Assembly: GCA_036346395.1 (NCBI GenBank)
Contig: CM070606.1
Location: 13,750,915 to 13,814,914, forward strand
DNA: 64,000 nt
Direction of reading: 5' to 3'
DNA from: Hsuehochloa calcarea
Lineage: Eukaryota; Streptophyta; Magnoliopsida; Poales; Poaceae
In this document: piece after piece, positions 30,932 to 42,100 of the stretch
Layout: each line of letters starts with the position of its first letter
Numbering within the stretch: the first letter of the stretch is position 1
Notes under the pieces: model-generated
What the model was told of the DNA's origin: nothing
The model's database searches: none
The model's input: only the letters and a program-made list of their open reading frames with translations
Program-made: the position numbers and the translations under genes

Positions 30932-31708
30932 TTTGGAACAGATTGCGTCATTGATTCTGCTCAGTACGCTCCATTTATGCACTTAGTACACGCTTAACTA
31001 TAAGGGTTAAATACTTATCTGAAATTTTAGCACCATATTGTTCCTCGTCGCGCTCAGATTCTTGGTCATCACCTGCGAGGTCAGTTGCAAGTAAATCATA
31101 TTCTTCCTCATTGTCACTAGCTGAAATATACTCACCATTATCTTTTATCAAGAGAGCCCGCTTGCTAGGGTAATCCCGCATCATGTGTCCATAGCCCTTG
31201 CAACGATGGCATTGTGTTTCTCGTGCTCTACCCGTTGAAGCAATCGAAGATGAACTTTGTGCGGGGGCTTATACCACGCTCTTGCTCATTTTCGGTGCGC
31301 GTGGTGGTGTAGTGGAAGTAGATGGACGTCAGCTGTTGGCGGAGTTCGTAGGTGCAGGTGTTCGGTTGGAGGGAGTAAATGGTGCTCTTGATTGCCCTTG
31401 AGTTGTGCAACTTGCAAAATTTCCTTTATTTCTAGATTGACGTCCATGTACCTCTCTCTCAGCTTTACAAGCAAGATGAAACAAGCGAGTGATAGAATTG
31501 TACTCTTTATAGTCAAGTATGTCCTGAATTTCACTGTGTAAACCTCCCAAAAATCTAGCCATCTTAGCATCTTCAATTTCTTCTAAACCACAACGCAACA
31601 AACCAATTTGCAATTCTTGATAATAATCTTCTACAGAACTATTATCTTGTCTTAAGAGTTGCAACTTATTAAGCAAATCACGAGAATAATATGAAGGTAT
31701 AAATCTAT
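30932..31708 (-). pseudogene. Gag C-terminal half and protease start of element 3
   Basis: Bases 31329-31727 encode capsid: RHRFIPSYYSRDLLNKLQLL, SVEDYYQELQIGLLRCGLEE and IQDILDYKEYNSITRLFHLA. The nucleocapsid knuckle at about 31165-31215 reads C-HR-C-KGYG-H-MMRD-Y: the last Cys of CCHC is replaced by Tyr, while element 2 keeps Cys. Downstream, 30975-31184 is an acidic linker (NEEEYDLLATDLAGDDQESE) leading to the protease. Confidence 0.82.
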
Positions 31709-31956
31709 GCCTCACTGCTCTCTTCAAAGAATTCCATGTTCTAGGTATGTTCTAATTAGTACGACAATATTCGCTCCACCAAATAGACGCAAAATCAGAA
31801 AACTCGCTAGTAGCAGCCCGAACTTTCTTTAGGGAATTCATGACAAGCAATTTTTTATTCTACGGTAAGCTCCTATGCGAGATAAGCACCAGGATCATAT
31901 TTTCGAGCAAAAGGAGGTATAGTGAATTTATGTTTACCAAATGCATCATTATGGTC
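31709..31956 (-). repeat. Gag segment duplication, copy 1
   Basis: 248 bp of gag repeated in the same orientation at 32235-32486, about 90 percent identical (for example CTCGCTAGTAGCAGCCCGAA in both). Copy 1 connects to the gag C-terminus. Confidence 0.92.
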
Positions 31957-32234
31957 CCAACTATATCAAATATTTCAAACTTATTTGCAATTTCAGATTG
32001 CTTATTATCCTGTTCTTGTGTGTTCTTCGATTGCATGATGGAATAGACCTTCGTGGTCAGGTCGATTGTGCTTCTAGCAAGGTCGATAATGATCTCAGAG
32101 TTGGTTCAGCGATTGCTGGGCATATTAGTCGTGTGCGATTGGTAGCCGAATCGTGAGAGTTATCTCCACCAAAATCGAGTTATCATTCTCACCAAAAGAT
32201 CGGGACACCCATTATTGAATCAGGTGGTATCAGA
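31957..32234 (+). mobile_element. R-U5 fragment of a CRM-like LTR with primer-binding site
   Basis: 278 bp between the two gag copies, in opposite orientation to element 3. From 31985 (TTGCAATTTCAGATTGC) to 32222 (TTATTGAATCA) it matches the last 250 bp of the solo LTR at 17395-17629. It is followed by GG and the canonical site TGGTATCAGAGCC at 32225-32237, which overlaps the start of gag copy 2 by a few bases (GCCTCA). Confidence 0.88.
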
Positions 32235-32486
32235 GCCTCATTGCTCTCTTCAAAGCATTTCATGTTCTACGTTTGTTTTGATTAGTACGATAAAATTCGC
32301 TCCACCAAATAGACACAAAATTAGAAAACTCGCTAGTAGCAGCCCGAACTTTCTTATCTTTAGAGAATTCATGACAAGCAAATTTTTGTTCTACGGTAAG
32401 CTCCCATGTGAGATAAGCATCAGGATCATATTTTTCAGCAAAGGAGGCATAGTGAATTTAATTTTACCAAATGCATCATTATGGTC
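32235..32486 (-). repeat. Gag segment duplication, copy 2
   Basis: 252 bp, second copy of 31709-31956; it connects to the gag N-terminus. Both copies keep AAATGCATCATTATGGTC at the high end. Confidence 0.92.
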
Positions 32487-32884
32487 ACGTACCTCACATT
32501 GGTTTGTTCCCATACCTCGACAATTTTGACGAAGCCGACGATGGTTGCGATCATTGTGAACATTGAATCCATCGAATTCCGTGTCAGCAATGTAGTTGTT
32601 CACGTCTTCGTCTTCCACCTCATTTGCCCAAGAGCGGGGTAGCAGGTGGTGTGCGGCGAGCAGGATGCTCCTCCACTCTTGGCTCACCCTGGGTCGTGGT
32701 TTCAGTAAGTGGCTGACGTTTGAGGAGCACAACACGTGTGTGGAGTGCCGTGAGGTTCTCGTTGATCTTATCCAAGTCATTGCGTGCGCTCTCTCGTGCG
32801 AGGTGTGAGAGACCCCTCACCCGCATGCTCCAAAGAGTGGTCGTTGTTGTTTTCACCATGTGTAGATCCGCGTGACCCTGCCAT
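32487..32884 (-). pseudogene. Gag N-terminal region of element 3
   Basis: Start ATG is the complement of 32882-32884 (MAGSRGSTHG...), in the same context as the gag start of element 2. It encodes a hydrophilic N-terminus (HSLEHAGEGS), a coiled-coil-like stretch (DLDKINENLTALHTRVVLLK), and the approach to the capsid (WANEVEDEDVNNYIADTEFD), then DAFGKIKFTMPPL inside gag copy 2. One frame shift is near 32775. Confidence 0.78.
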
Positions 32885-34107
32885 TGTTAGTAGAAAACAA
32901 AGAACAAATCACAGTGTATATGTTCCTATGGACTACTTGGTTTTGGAGTTTCACGAGTCACTCTCTCACAACGCCTTACCAAGTTCTTACAAGCTCTTAC
33001 CAATGCAGCAAGGAGGTGGTACAACCGGTGGTTGGTTCGTAATACTCTCACTTGTGAATAGCCTAACGATTGCGAGAAAATGATACCTGCTGAGTTAGTA
33101 GGAAGTGGAGCTCGGAAGGCTAGTATGTAGCAAATGAGTAGTAATTGTTCAAAACAGTATGCAAAGTTGAAAAGTAGTTCAAAGTACTAGTCACAAGTGA
33201 TGGTCCTAGTCTAAACCAAGCCTAGTTAGTACAACTCGCAAGAACGACTAGGAGCAACAACGGGAAGGTTAGCACAAGAACTATCAAAGCAAGCGAGCAA
33301 TGGATGAACTATGCCAATTTAAACAAGGTAAAAAAATCAAGAAATGAGCCAGCTCTGAATTTCTTTTTTTTTCATCCCTTTCTCTTTTTTTTTTGCTCAC
33401 AAAGTTTTCTTGCCCTCTGTTTTTTTGTGCGAATCCGCACCCGACTCAAATCTCTTCGAAATCCTCTTTCGGGCCTAGGGAGGTATATGGGTCATAAACT
33501 TTTTTTATAGCGTTGCCGAAGTCGGATGAATCTTAGGTTTCCTTCTGGCAACACGAAACAATCTCCTTTAGCTCACGGTGGTAGGGTGGCTAGTGGTTGC
33601 AGCAACAAGATAGTCGAACGGTGGTAGAATGCGTTGGTGCCACGATAATGATTAGCAATAGCGGCAGGCACTGTGATGGTTGATCGATTACCGTGGTAGG
33701 TATTTTGGTGGCTGCGGCAAAGATTAGTAGGCAGCGGCGAGGAAGGCGGTGATAGGTGCCGCGAAATGAAAGGCGCGACGCTTCTGTGGGTGATGAGTCT
33801 TTGCGCGCGTGGGTATGATGGTAGGAGTGTGGTCGCGTGGTTGTCGCAAGATTGAGGTGGCGAAAAATTATCGTGGAAGAACCAGACGACTTGCAAGAGA
33901 CTCCAAACTAGACCAATCTAGACAGAAACCAGCACAATGACTTGATGCAACAAAATTTCAACAGCACGAACTAACAGAAACAAATTGCAATGGCTCAAAG
34001 GGCTCGGTATGGATGATAGATGCAATATATTTTTTGGCTATTTTCTGGACTCTAGGTATGAAAAACGAATCTACTACTAGAAAACTGGAAACTCTCACCG
34101 ATCAACT
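32885..34107 (-). other. Untranslated leader of element 3
   Basis: 1.2 kb without coding potential, matching the leader length of element 2. It has T-rich tracts (33360-33395) and GC-rich sequence at 33560-33900. Confidence 0.6.
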
Positions 34108-34110
34108 ATA

Positions 34111-34123
34111 GCTCTGATACCAC
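34111..34123 (-). promoter_or_regulatory. Primer-binding site of element 3 (initiator tRNA-Met type)
   Basis: Complement reads GTGGTATCAGAGC, complete, 2 bp from the LTR end at 34125. Confidence 0.93.
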
Positions 34124-34124
34124 T

Positions 34125-34681
34125 TGATGAACCATGAAGGTCCTGTTCTGGCCCGATCTTTCGATGAGAAGGTAAGTTCGTTGGTAGTCTCTCAACTGTC
34201 ATGATCCTGGCTACGAACTTGCAAGGCTCGAAACCACGCAATCACTGAACTGCTCGACAAGTCGTTATCAACCATACATGAATACCCAGATGACCTGATC
34301 ATGAAGATCACTTCCTACATACACCGAAGAAACACACAAGAACAAGGTGAAAATGCAATATGATGTATTGCAAATATGAATGAAATTGGTATTAATAAGT
34401 GGGGTTCCGAAGAACAATGTCGCTGTTGATCTCGCCGAACAAGAGGACAAAGTATAAAGTAGCAAAGCTAAACATCAATCAACAAAACACGCCAAACGCT
34501 ATGGGTGGCAGCCACTATGTATAGGAGGAAGAGAGGGGCGGTGGCCGTGGGGTACTGTTCATATGTGAACAGTACTATGTGAATAGTACCAAACCCTAGG
34601 TGTCCAGCCCGAATTACAAGGCCCATGGCCCATTAGCATAGGTGGTGCAGCACCAAGTTCCTTTACTCAAATATTGTTAAG
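34125..34681 (-). repeat. 5' LTR of element 3, proximal part
   Basis: TGATGAACCATGAAGG onward, aligned with the 3' LTR 24056-24680 but with a single copy of the 61-bp unit. Interrupted at TTAAG (34677-34681) by the copia solo LTR; it resumes at 36339 (TGTTGGCCTAAACAACTTG) and is truncated after GCCATCATCTC at about 36452. Confidence 0.87.
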
Positions 34682-36333
34682 TGAAGGACTGAAATGGCAA
34701 CAGAGGGGGGGTGAATGGTGCCTTAAAAATTAAGAACTCCCCTTTACTGAATTTAAAACAAACCTACAAAGCCCTCTGGATGTCTCAAGAAGAGTGAAGC
34801 AAAATCAGAGAACGAAAACAAACTTCAGATCGCTTACGTCGAAATCGAAGTCTCGATTCTACCGGCGTAGTTCCGCATCGCGGTAGTTCCGGTTCGATCA
34901 CGGAAGTTCCGCCAATAGTTCGCCTTGGACAATCGGAAGTTCCGATTGTCCTGACCGAAGAACAGTGCGCTCGGGTTTTTCCCAAAAATCCGAAATACTA
35001 AATCTTGAATGCTCTTCTCAGGTCAGGTTTCACAGGACATCATCCTAAACAACATCTTGACCTCATGGAGAGGAATCGCAAGCAAAGATTCATTAATCAA
35101 AGCAAAAACGGATTTCTTGAAGAGGGGGCAAGAAAGACCAAAAACCACAATAGACAAGATTCTCAGATTCTTAGCTCATGAAACTTTGAGGATATATTAG
35201 CAATATCAAAACGACTCTAGATATCAAGTTTCATGCTATTTCATAAGACGAATCAAAAGATACACCAAAACCCTAGATATTCAACATGAACAGGGAGGGA
35301 ATAAAGAGAGGCATAAACAAGTAATCAAAACCTCAGAGTTTCATTGATAGAAATCAAGAGATTACAGAGGAAACACAGAGGAATGATTACAAATATTTTC
35401 AATTCATCCTCTCCAACTCAACAAACTCTCAAAAAGCAAAACAAACCCTTTTGCTAAAGCTAACCCTAATTTTCTCTCTCAAAAGTCTCACCCTAACACC
35501 AGGGGTTCACTTCTATTTATAGCCCTTGGCTAATGGGCCTCCAACCCATTAAGCCCGCTACACCCGAACGTAACCGCCTCCACTTGTGCCGCTTTGCGAA
35601 AACACCGTTCGCCCCTTGCGCACCTTCCGAAGCCTCCTCAGACGCCTTGCTGTCCTTGACTCGCAACCACCTCAAGATTCACGCCGTCTTCGACACATCC
35701 CGACCGTTCTGACCTCAACGCCGCCTGCGCTTAGTCCGATCACCTCGTGTCTCGCCACGACGCCTCGATGTCCCGCGGTCAACACAGACAAAAACACATC
35801 ACATAGCATTGCACAATATCATAGCATCAACATTTGTACAAGACTCAAACTCATACAAACTCAAAATCACAAATTATACTTCTCTGCACAGTTCTGGACA
35901 CAATCGGAAGTTCCGCACTTACCACAGCGGAAGTTCCGATTTCCGGAACATTCGCACTTGTCAGGATTATCGGAAGTTCCGCGCTTACCATTGCGGAACT
36001 TCCGATTATCGGAACGTCCGCAATCCCAGATTTTCAATTCCGATTTTCGTCTCAGAGGAATACTCACGTCAGTATTATCGGACAAACCGCGACCCCAGGT
36101 GCGGAAGTTCCGATTACTTCAACCGAACACAAATCCCAGATTAATCGGAAGTTCCTCTTTTCAACGCCGGTAGTTCCGATTATCGGAACTTCCGCTACAT
36201 ACATAGCGGTAGTTCCGATTATCCTGATTCAGCACAGAAACAATACAAAACCGAGAGACACAACTCTCAACCTATTCAACAAGTTGTCAAATACTCATCA
36301 CTCACAAAGGAGGACCTCTCACATGGTCTCTCA
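34682..36333 (-). mobile_element. 1.65-kb Sirevirus-type copia solo LTR
   Basis: On the plus strand it begins TGAAGGACTGAAATGGC and ends GGTCTCTCA, flanked by TTAAG (34677-34681) and CTAAG (36334-36338), a 5-bp duplication with one mismatch; the intact 3' LTR at 24665 has CTAAG. A TATA-like element (complement of TATTTATAGCCC, about 35513-35524) fits minus-strand orientation. The same LTR, with gag attached, is at 55376-56947. It carries the GGAAGTTCC palindrome array. Confidence 0.9.
34855..36220. repeat. CGGAAGTTCCG palindrome array in the copia LTR
   Basis: At least twelve copies of CGGAAGTTCCG, CGGAACTTCCG or CGGTAGTTCCG, in two clusters: 34865-34945 (upstream of the RNA start side as seen from the plus strand) and 35900-36215. 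Several are extended to AATCGGAAGTTCCGATT. Confidence 0.9.
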
Positions 36334-36452
36334 CTAAGTGTTGGCCTAAACAACTTGATATATACTCTTCATGCCACATTCTACTAAGCCTCAGTATAGA
36401 AATATCCATTCCTCATATGATCATCCCCATGCTTGGTGCTGCCATCATCTCT

Positions 36453-37144
36453 GTGGATATTGTGAGGATATGTGCACGATCTCATGATGATGAGTCAATT
36501 GGCAATGGCTTTGTTGGTTTGCAAAATCTTGCGTTTTCGGGTTTGCTCCAAGGTCGCTGCACCACGGTGAGCGTCCGACGGTTGTGTCGGGCGGTCAGAC
36601 CGCCCGTGGAGAGGTCCGACCGGCCATGATGGCCGGTCCGACCGATATGTTGAAAAATGGTTTTTGGAGCTGAGCCAAAAATAGGTTGTGTAGGCAAGTG
36701 AGGGGAGTCTCCTGGATGTGGTCACATCATTTTTGGAGCTCCCAGTCAAAAGTTCTATTCTGTTGAAATTTCCAGAAGGTTTCAGAATTTCGAGCTGAAA
36801 ATTTGGCTAAGTCTTTTCGGGCGATCTGACCGCCGTTGTGGGATCAGTCGGACCGGCCGGAAATCGGTCGGACCGGCCTTGTGGGGCGGTCAGACCGCCG
36901 ATGACTTGGAGGTTAACCAAGTTGGCATTGAGTTGATTTGATTGTGTTTATTGTTTGAACTTCAATGCTTTATTGGTGCATATTGCATTGCGGAACTAAC
37001 GTGGGTCAAGTTGTGAAGAACTTGTTCCCGGAAACGATTTGTTTGTCTATTGCTGTGCAGGTGGCTTGCAGGTCAACGACGTCAACGGTGAGGTGGATCG
37101 GGACTACGCTTGGAGAGCTGAGGTCCAGAACGATCATGGATACC
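36453..37144 (+). mobile_element. LTR fragment with GACCGGNC palindromes
   Basis: Joined to the truncated element 3 LTR at about 36452 and cut at 37144 by a copia LTR. Contains GGGCGGTCAGACCGCCC (36589) and about eight related GGTCNGACC words to 36900. The end (CTTGGAGAGCTGAGGTCCAG) resembles 7545-7570. A diverged copy is at 53151-53795 and part of it at 55081-55375. No coding region. Confidence 0.55.
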
Positions 37145-37363
37145 TGAGAGACCATGTGAGAGGTCCCAGATTAATCGGAAGTTCCTCTTTTCAACGCCGG
37201 TAGTTCCGATTATCGGAACTTCCGCTACATACACAGCGGTAGTTCCGATTATCCTGATTCAGCACAGAAACAGTACAAAACCGAGAGACACAACTCTCAA
37301 CCTATTCAACAAGTTGTCAAATACTCATCACTCACAAAGGAGGACCTCTCGCATGGTCTCTCA
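37145..37363. mobile_element. Inverted-end copia LTR remnant, 219 bp
   Basis: Starts TGAGAGACCATGTGAGAGG and ends CCTCTCGCATGGTCTCTCA, 21-bp inverted ends with one mismatch. The first 22 bp are an LTR start in plus orientation; the rest (from CAGATTAATCGG) is the start-proximal part of the same LTR in minus orientation. The internal region of the minus-strand copia element follows at 37364. The polypurine tract (complement of ATCTCCACCTT) adjoins. Confidence 0.8.
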
Positions 37364-39110
37364 ATCTCCACCTTGATGAGTATATTGACAAACACCGAAA
37401 AAGCATAAGATGAGTTTGAGTTTTAAAGTCAACCAAGGTCTAAACACGTAGTTCAGAAGCTCAAGACCATGTTGACACAAGAGAAAGACTTGAGATGAGA
37501 TGAAAGAGCAATTTTCGCAAAACTCAAGGCTTTTCTCCAGAAGGCTTTTTCTCTCCAAAATTCTCCCCCTTTGGCAATAAAATCATCAAGATGTAGAAAA
37601 GGGAGGAAAAGACTATATGATGTTCATTTTAAGCATTTGGAGCCGTGAAGATTATCCAAAATGACTATTAGAGTATTACACCAAGCCATAACACAAGAGA
37701 ATGCTATCAAGATCATGACAATTGATGTATAGAATAGCTAAGACAGAAAATCCATAATCTGATTAATGATCCAATTCTTTAGCAAGTCAAATAAACCAAG
37801 ATTGAAGTCTAGCTAAAGGTATCCAAGGATGATACAAGCCATGTCAAATAATTTAAGTTGAACCAAGAAGACTCATTTTGAAAAGTTTAGAGTGCTACCA
37901 GTTGAAGAAAGACTCATTTTATCCAGAACTTGGTCTTTTTAATGATAAGCAATTTTAGCACATTTTTCTTTTTCTGAAAGCTCTTTATGGTTTTATCTCA
38001 AGAAGCAAGCTCTGGACTAGGTGCCATCCACAATCGCCTCCTAAGCTTCAACCAATTTTTCAAATCTTAACCATGTGCTAGATCCCAAGCCTTATCGACC
38101 ACTCCAAGCAATGACTTAAGGAGGTGATCTTAGGTCATCCAAGGCTCCCCCGAGTTCATGCCTAGTGCAATGGCAAGGATCTCATGAGAAAGATTTGGTG
38201 AGATCAGTTTTTTCGCACAAAAGAGATCATTTTTGCTTTTGAAGTTTTTAGACCAATGATTAAAGATAAGTCAAGTTTCTTAACAAACTGACATAGCTTA
38301 CTTTGAAACTCAAAAGGGATTCAAGACTCAACTCAGCCTACTTGACATGGCGAGAATCATAAAAGGATAACTTCAACCAGACTAGTCTCAAGAGCTATCA
38401 TGACAAGATTTTAACTCAAGTTTAGCATTTTTTTTAAATCACTTTAGCATGGCAAAGACTAAACTACACATAAAAAGTCATGATAAATCTAGCAGTTTAG
38501 CATAAATCATGGCAAGATGTAAAACAGTGAAAACAGATCATAAGGGATAATAGACAGGGCTCCATATGATTATATTACAATGCAGGATGAAATGCACGAA
38601 AAACCAGATCCCCTTCAGAATGAAATGCATCTTTTAATCCAGGTTGAGTTATGATAAATTTAAGAATTGGAATAACCAAGATGAACTCCCCCTGAACCAA
38701 AGGAACAAAAACGAGAATCTGATAAGAGAAATGTAAAAGGCGATCCTTAAAGCATAGAAAAGATATAGAGAATACTATCGCCGATGTGTTCTTATCTACC
38801 CCATATGATTCTAGGACTATCACCGATCAACTCACACACTAAGGAGCAAACATCGTCCCTGTCTACCCAAGGGTGGCCCGACCTTGCTAGAACCTATAAG
38901 AAGTGAGTAAGCTCTACTTAGAGAGAGAAGAGACAACTAATAAGCAAGATCCTAGAAGCACAAGATAAGAATTAGCAATCAAAGCAACTTGGCAAGAGAA
39001 CCACTCTAACCTATCTTTGGAAGGACTTGACCCAAAACACTCAAAGAAATGCAACGAGAAAGGAGTAAGCATAATTAAAATATAATACAATAGTAAAACA
39101 TAAGCTCCCC
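37364..39110 (-). other. Long non-coding 3' region of the Sirevirus-type element
   Basis: 1.75 kb between the pol stop and the LTR remnant. AT-rich and without an open frame; repeated words (GACTCATTTT, CAAGAC, TCATGACAAG) and several purine-rich tracts in element orientation. Sireviruses typically carry an extended region here, sometimes env-like; I see no coding remnant. A copy of 37364-38470 is at 53999-55080. Confidence 0.7.
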
Positions 39111-42100
39111 TCACAGCAGTCCATAAGGACAAACCACCCCAAGCTCTCCCCGCAGAAGTAAAACCGAGTCGTCCTGAGGCTTGGTGAAGATATCAGCTAG
39201 CCGGTGCTCACACTCCACTGGCGGAGCACAATGTCACCCTTCTCTACATGGTCTCAAGAAAGTGATATCGATATCAATATGCTTGGTCCGAGAATGTTGC
39301 ACTGGGTTCTTGGCAATGCAAATTGCGAGGCGTGTTATCACAAAAGAGTGGAACACAGTCTATTACTAACCCAAAGTCCTTCGTGGTCGAGACCATCCAA
39401 AGCACTTGACTACAAAGAATCGGGTCAGTAGCAACGCACTCGGCCTCTGCAGCGGATCGGGCAAGAACACCGGATTGCTTCCTTGACGACCGAGAGACAA
39501 GAGAAGTGCCAATGAATTGGCAAGTGTTGAGGTGCTCTTCCTATCTATCCTACTGACCAATGTAAATCGTGCATCGAGAAGGCTCTAAGAGATAGACAAG
39601 AAGAGGAAGAGTACCGGATACCATAGTCAATGGTAGCTCGAAGGTACCGAAGATGCGCTTCACCGCCGACGATGAGATACGCGAGAGAAGCTCGAAACCG
39701 AGCACGAGACACACAGAGAAATGTATGTCGGTCTCGAGGTGTGAGGTACAAGAGAGAGCCAATCATGCTCTGAACTCCTTTTGGTCAATGAGTTCGCCGC
39801 CTTCATCCGGATCAAGAGCTGTAGATGCCATCGGAGTTGATACTAGCTTTCCATCATTCATGTCGAAGCGCTTCAGGAGGTCTCGAGTGTACTTGCCTTG
39901 GTGAAGAAAAGTACCCTCCTGAGTGCATTTGATTTGGAAGCCAAGGAAGAAGCTCAACTCGCCCATCATGCTCATCTCAAATTCCGAGCTCATAACATCG
40001 GAAAAGCGGGAAGCGAGTGTGTGAGGAGCCGCCAAGATGATGTCGTCCACATAGATCCGGGCGAGCAAAGATTAGTGACAAGACGGCGGATGAACAAGGT
40101 CTTGTCTATTTTACCCATTTCAAAGCCATGACTCAGCAGATAGGACTTAAGCCTTTCATACCAAGCTCTGGGAGCCTGCTTGAGTCCATACAAAGCTTTG
40201 GAAAGCATGTAGACATGGTTAGGGTATTTGGGGTTCTCAAACACGGAGGTCAGTCGACATAGACTTCTAGCTCAATAAGGCCATTGAGGAAGGCACTCTT
40301 GACATCCATCTGGTAAAGCTTGAAACCCTTAGAAGCCGCAAAGGCAAGCAGGATTCTAATGGTTTCAAGTCTAGCTACAGGGGCAAAGGTCTCTTCGAAA
40401 TCTAGACCCTCAACTTGGGAGTACCCCTGAGCTACCAGCCTAGCCTTGTTTCGAATGACTAACCCATCTTCACTTTGCTTGTTCTTGAACACCCATTTGG
40501 TCCCAATGATATTGTGACCTTGAGGGGGCTCAACAAGGGACCAGACCTTGTTTCTTTCAAAGTTTTCCAACTCCTCATGCATGGCGTTTATCCAAGACTC
40601 GTCAGATAGAGCATGACAAACGTCTTTGGGCTCAAACGAGGAGACGAAAGAAGAATGGAGACAGAAGAGAGACATGCCAGTTTTTGAACGAGTGACTCGC
40701 TCAAAAAGATCTCCAATGATCTGCTCTGAAGGATGGTCCTTTTGAATGTGTCTAGGAGGTCCAGGGTGAGATAAAGAAGTGGCCTCTACCTCATTAGCAG
40801 ATGAGATAGGAACAAAGCCACTAGCTTCAGAAGAAGCAGAAGGTAAAGGCTGATCTCCTCGAGGTGCAGTGGAAGAGGGCACCTCAAGAGGAGGAGGAAG
40901 AACTGGATCGGGTAGACAAACCTCATCTCCGTCTTCCTCATCGTCCACAAAGATGGACTCGGGCATCGCTCTAGAGAACTCGAGATATCGAGGCCTAGTC
41001 CCCTGACCGCCTCATCAAGGTCACCTCACTGAGTTTCTACCATTTTGCTAGACTCGTGATTCCTGCACTCTATAGGCACGAGAAGAAGTCGAGTAACCCA
41101 AAAAGATCCCATCACAAGATCGTGACTCGAACTTATCTAGGTTCCCAGACTTCAGAATGAAACACTTGCAACCAAACACACAAAAATGCGAGACGCTGGG
41201 TTTTCGCCCATATCTCAACTCATAAGAAGTGCGATGCAAGAGTGCCCAAGAAAGACTCTGTTAGAAACATGACAAGCAAAGAGCAATTGCCTCACCCAAA
41301 ACTTCCTAGGTGTAGAGTACTCATCAAGCATCGTCTGGCCATCTCGACTAAGGTACGGTTCTTCCTCTCCACAACGCCATTTTGTTGGGGGACGATGGAG
41401 ACAGGCGGTGCTCTACACTGCCCCACCACGAAACTCTCAAAGTAGGAATTCTTGAACTCGGTGCCATTATCACTGTGAATTGCTCGTAATGCACCAGGAG
41501 CTCAACAGAAAGCCTACTAAAAGACCACAAAAAGAGTAAACGTCTCATCCTTCGAGGCTAAGAAAACACCCAAGAGTACCTCGAGAAGTCATCGACCACA
41601 ACAAGAATATACCACTTCCCCCCGATCAAGACTGAGCCGAACAATCGTATCCATATGGAGCGATTGTCCCGTGCATCGACCATTGTCACCTTGGATCGAG
41701 AGTGAGAAGCGGCAACCATCTTGCCCGTGCGGCATGGAGAGCAAACTAGATCCTTGACCATCTTGAGTTTCGCAAACCACGAATGAGATCGTGGCCGCTA
41801 ACTCGTGTCAAATGATCAAAGCCTATATGACCTAGTCTCCTATGCCGTAAGGTCAAATCACGGATTCGTAGCAATTAAACACCGTAGAGGATCACCGAAG
41901 ACTCGGAAAAATCAGCACGAAAGATCCTCTCATATCGAGAAATCCGCAAACTAGACTACCCAAGAATCAAGAATTTTGCAATTGTTTTCTTAAAGCTCAC
42001 CTCGAATGTCATCAGAAGTCGAGAGATCGAAAGCGATTATCTCGCGACTTACTTACTAAGGCAATATCTTTCAAAATAAAAGAATCATTAATGCTCACAA

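Larger units (their letters stand above)
24056..36452 (-). mobile_element. CRM-like Ty3/gypsy chromovirus, element 3, defective and nested
   Basis: Same family type as element 2 but a distinct subfamily. 3' LTR 24056-24990, pol and gag on the minus strand to 32884, leader to 34107, primer-binding site at 34111-34123, 5' LTR in two pieces (34125-34681 and 36339-36452, truncated). It is interrupted by a 3.58-kb solo LTR (27344-30926) and a 1.65-kb solo LTR (34682-36333), lacks the integrase core, and has a duplicated gag segment. Confidence 0.87.

Noticed and set aside
34111..34123. tRNA gene fragment
   Set aside because: Complementary to the 3' end of initiator tRNA-Met only over the primer-binding site; no cloverleaf around it.
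35586..36337. Frames of 111-195 residues on the plus strand at 35.6-36.3 kb
   Set aside because: They are antisense translations of the palindrome array in the copia solo LTR.
39181..39560. Plus-strand frames over the copia RNase H
   Set aside because: Shadows of the minus-strand pol, whose ADIFTKP end and stop at 39111 explain the region.
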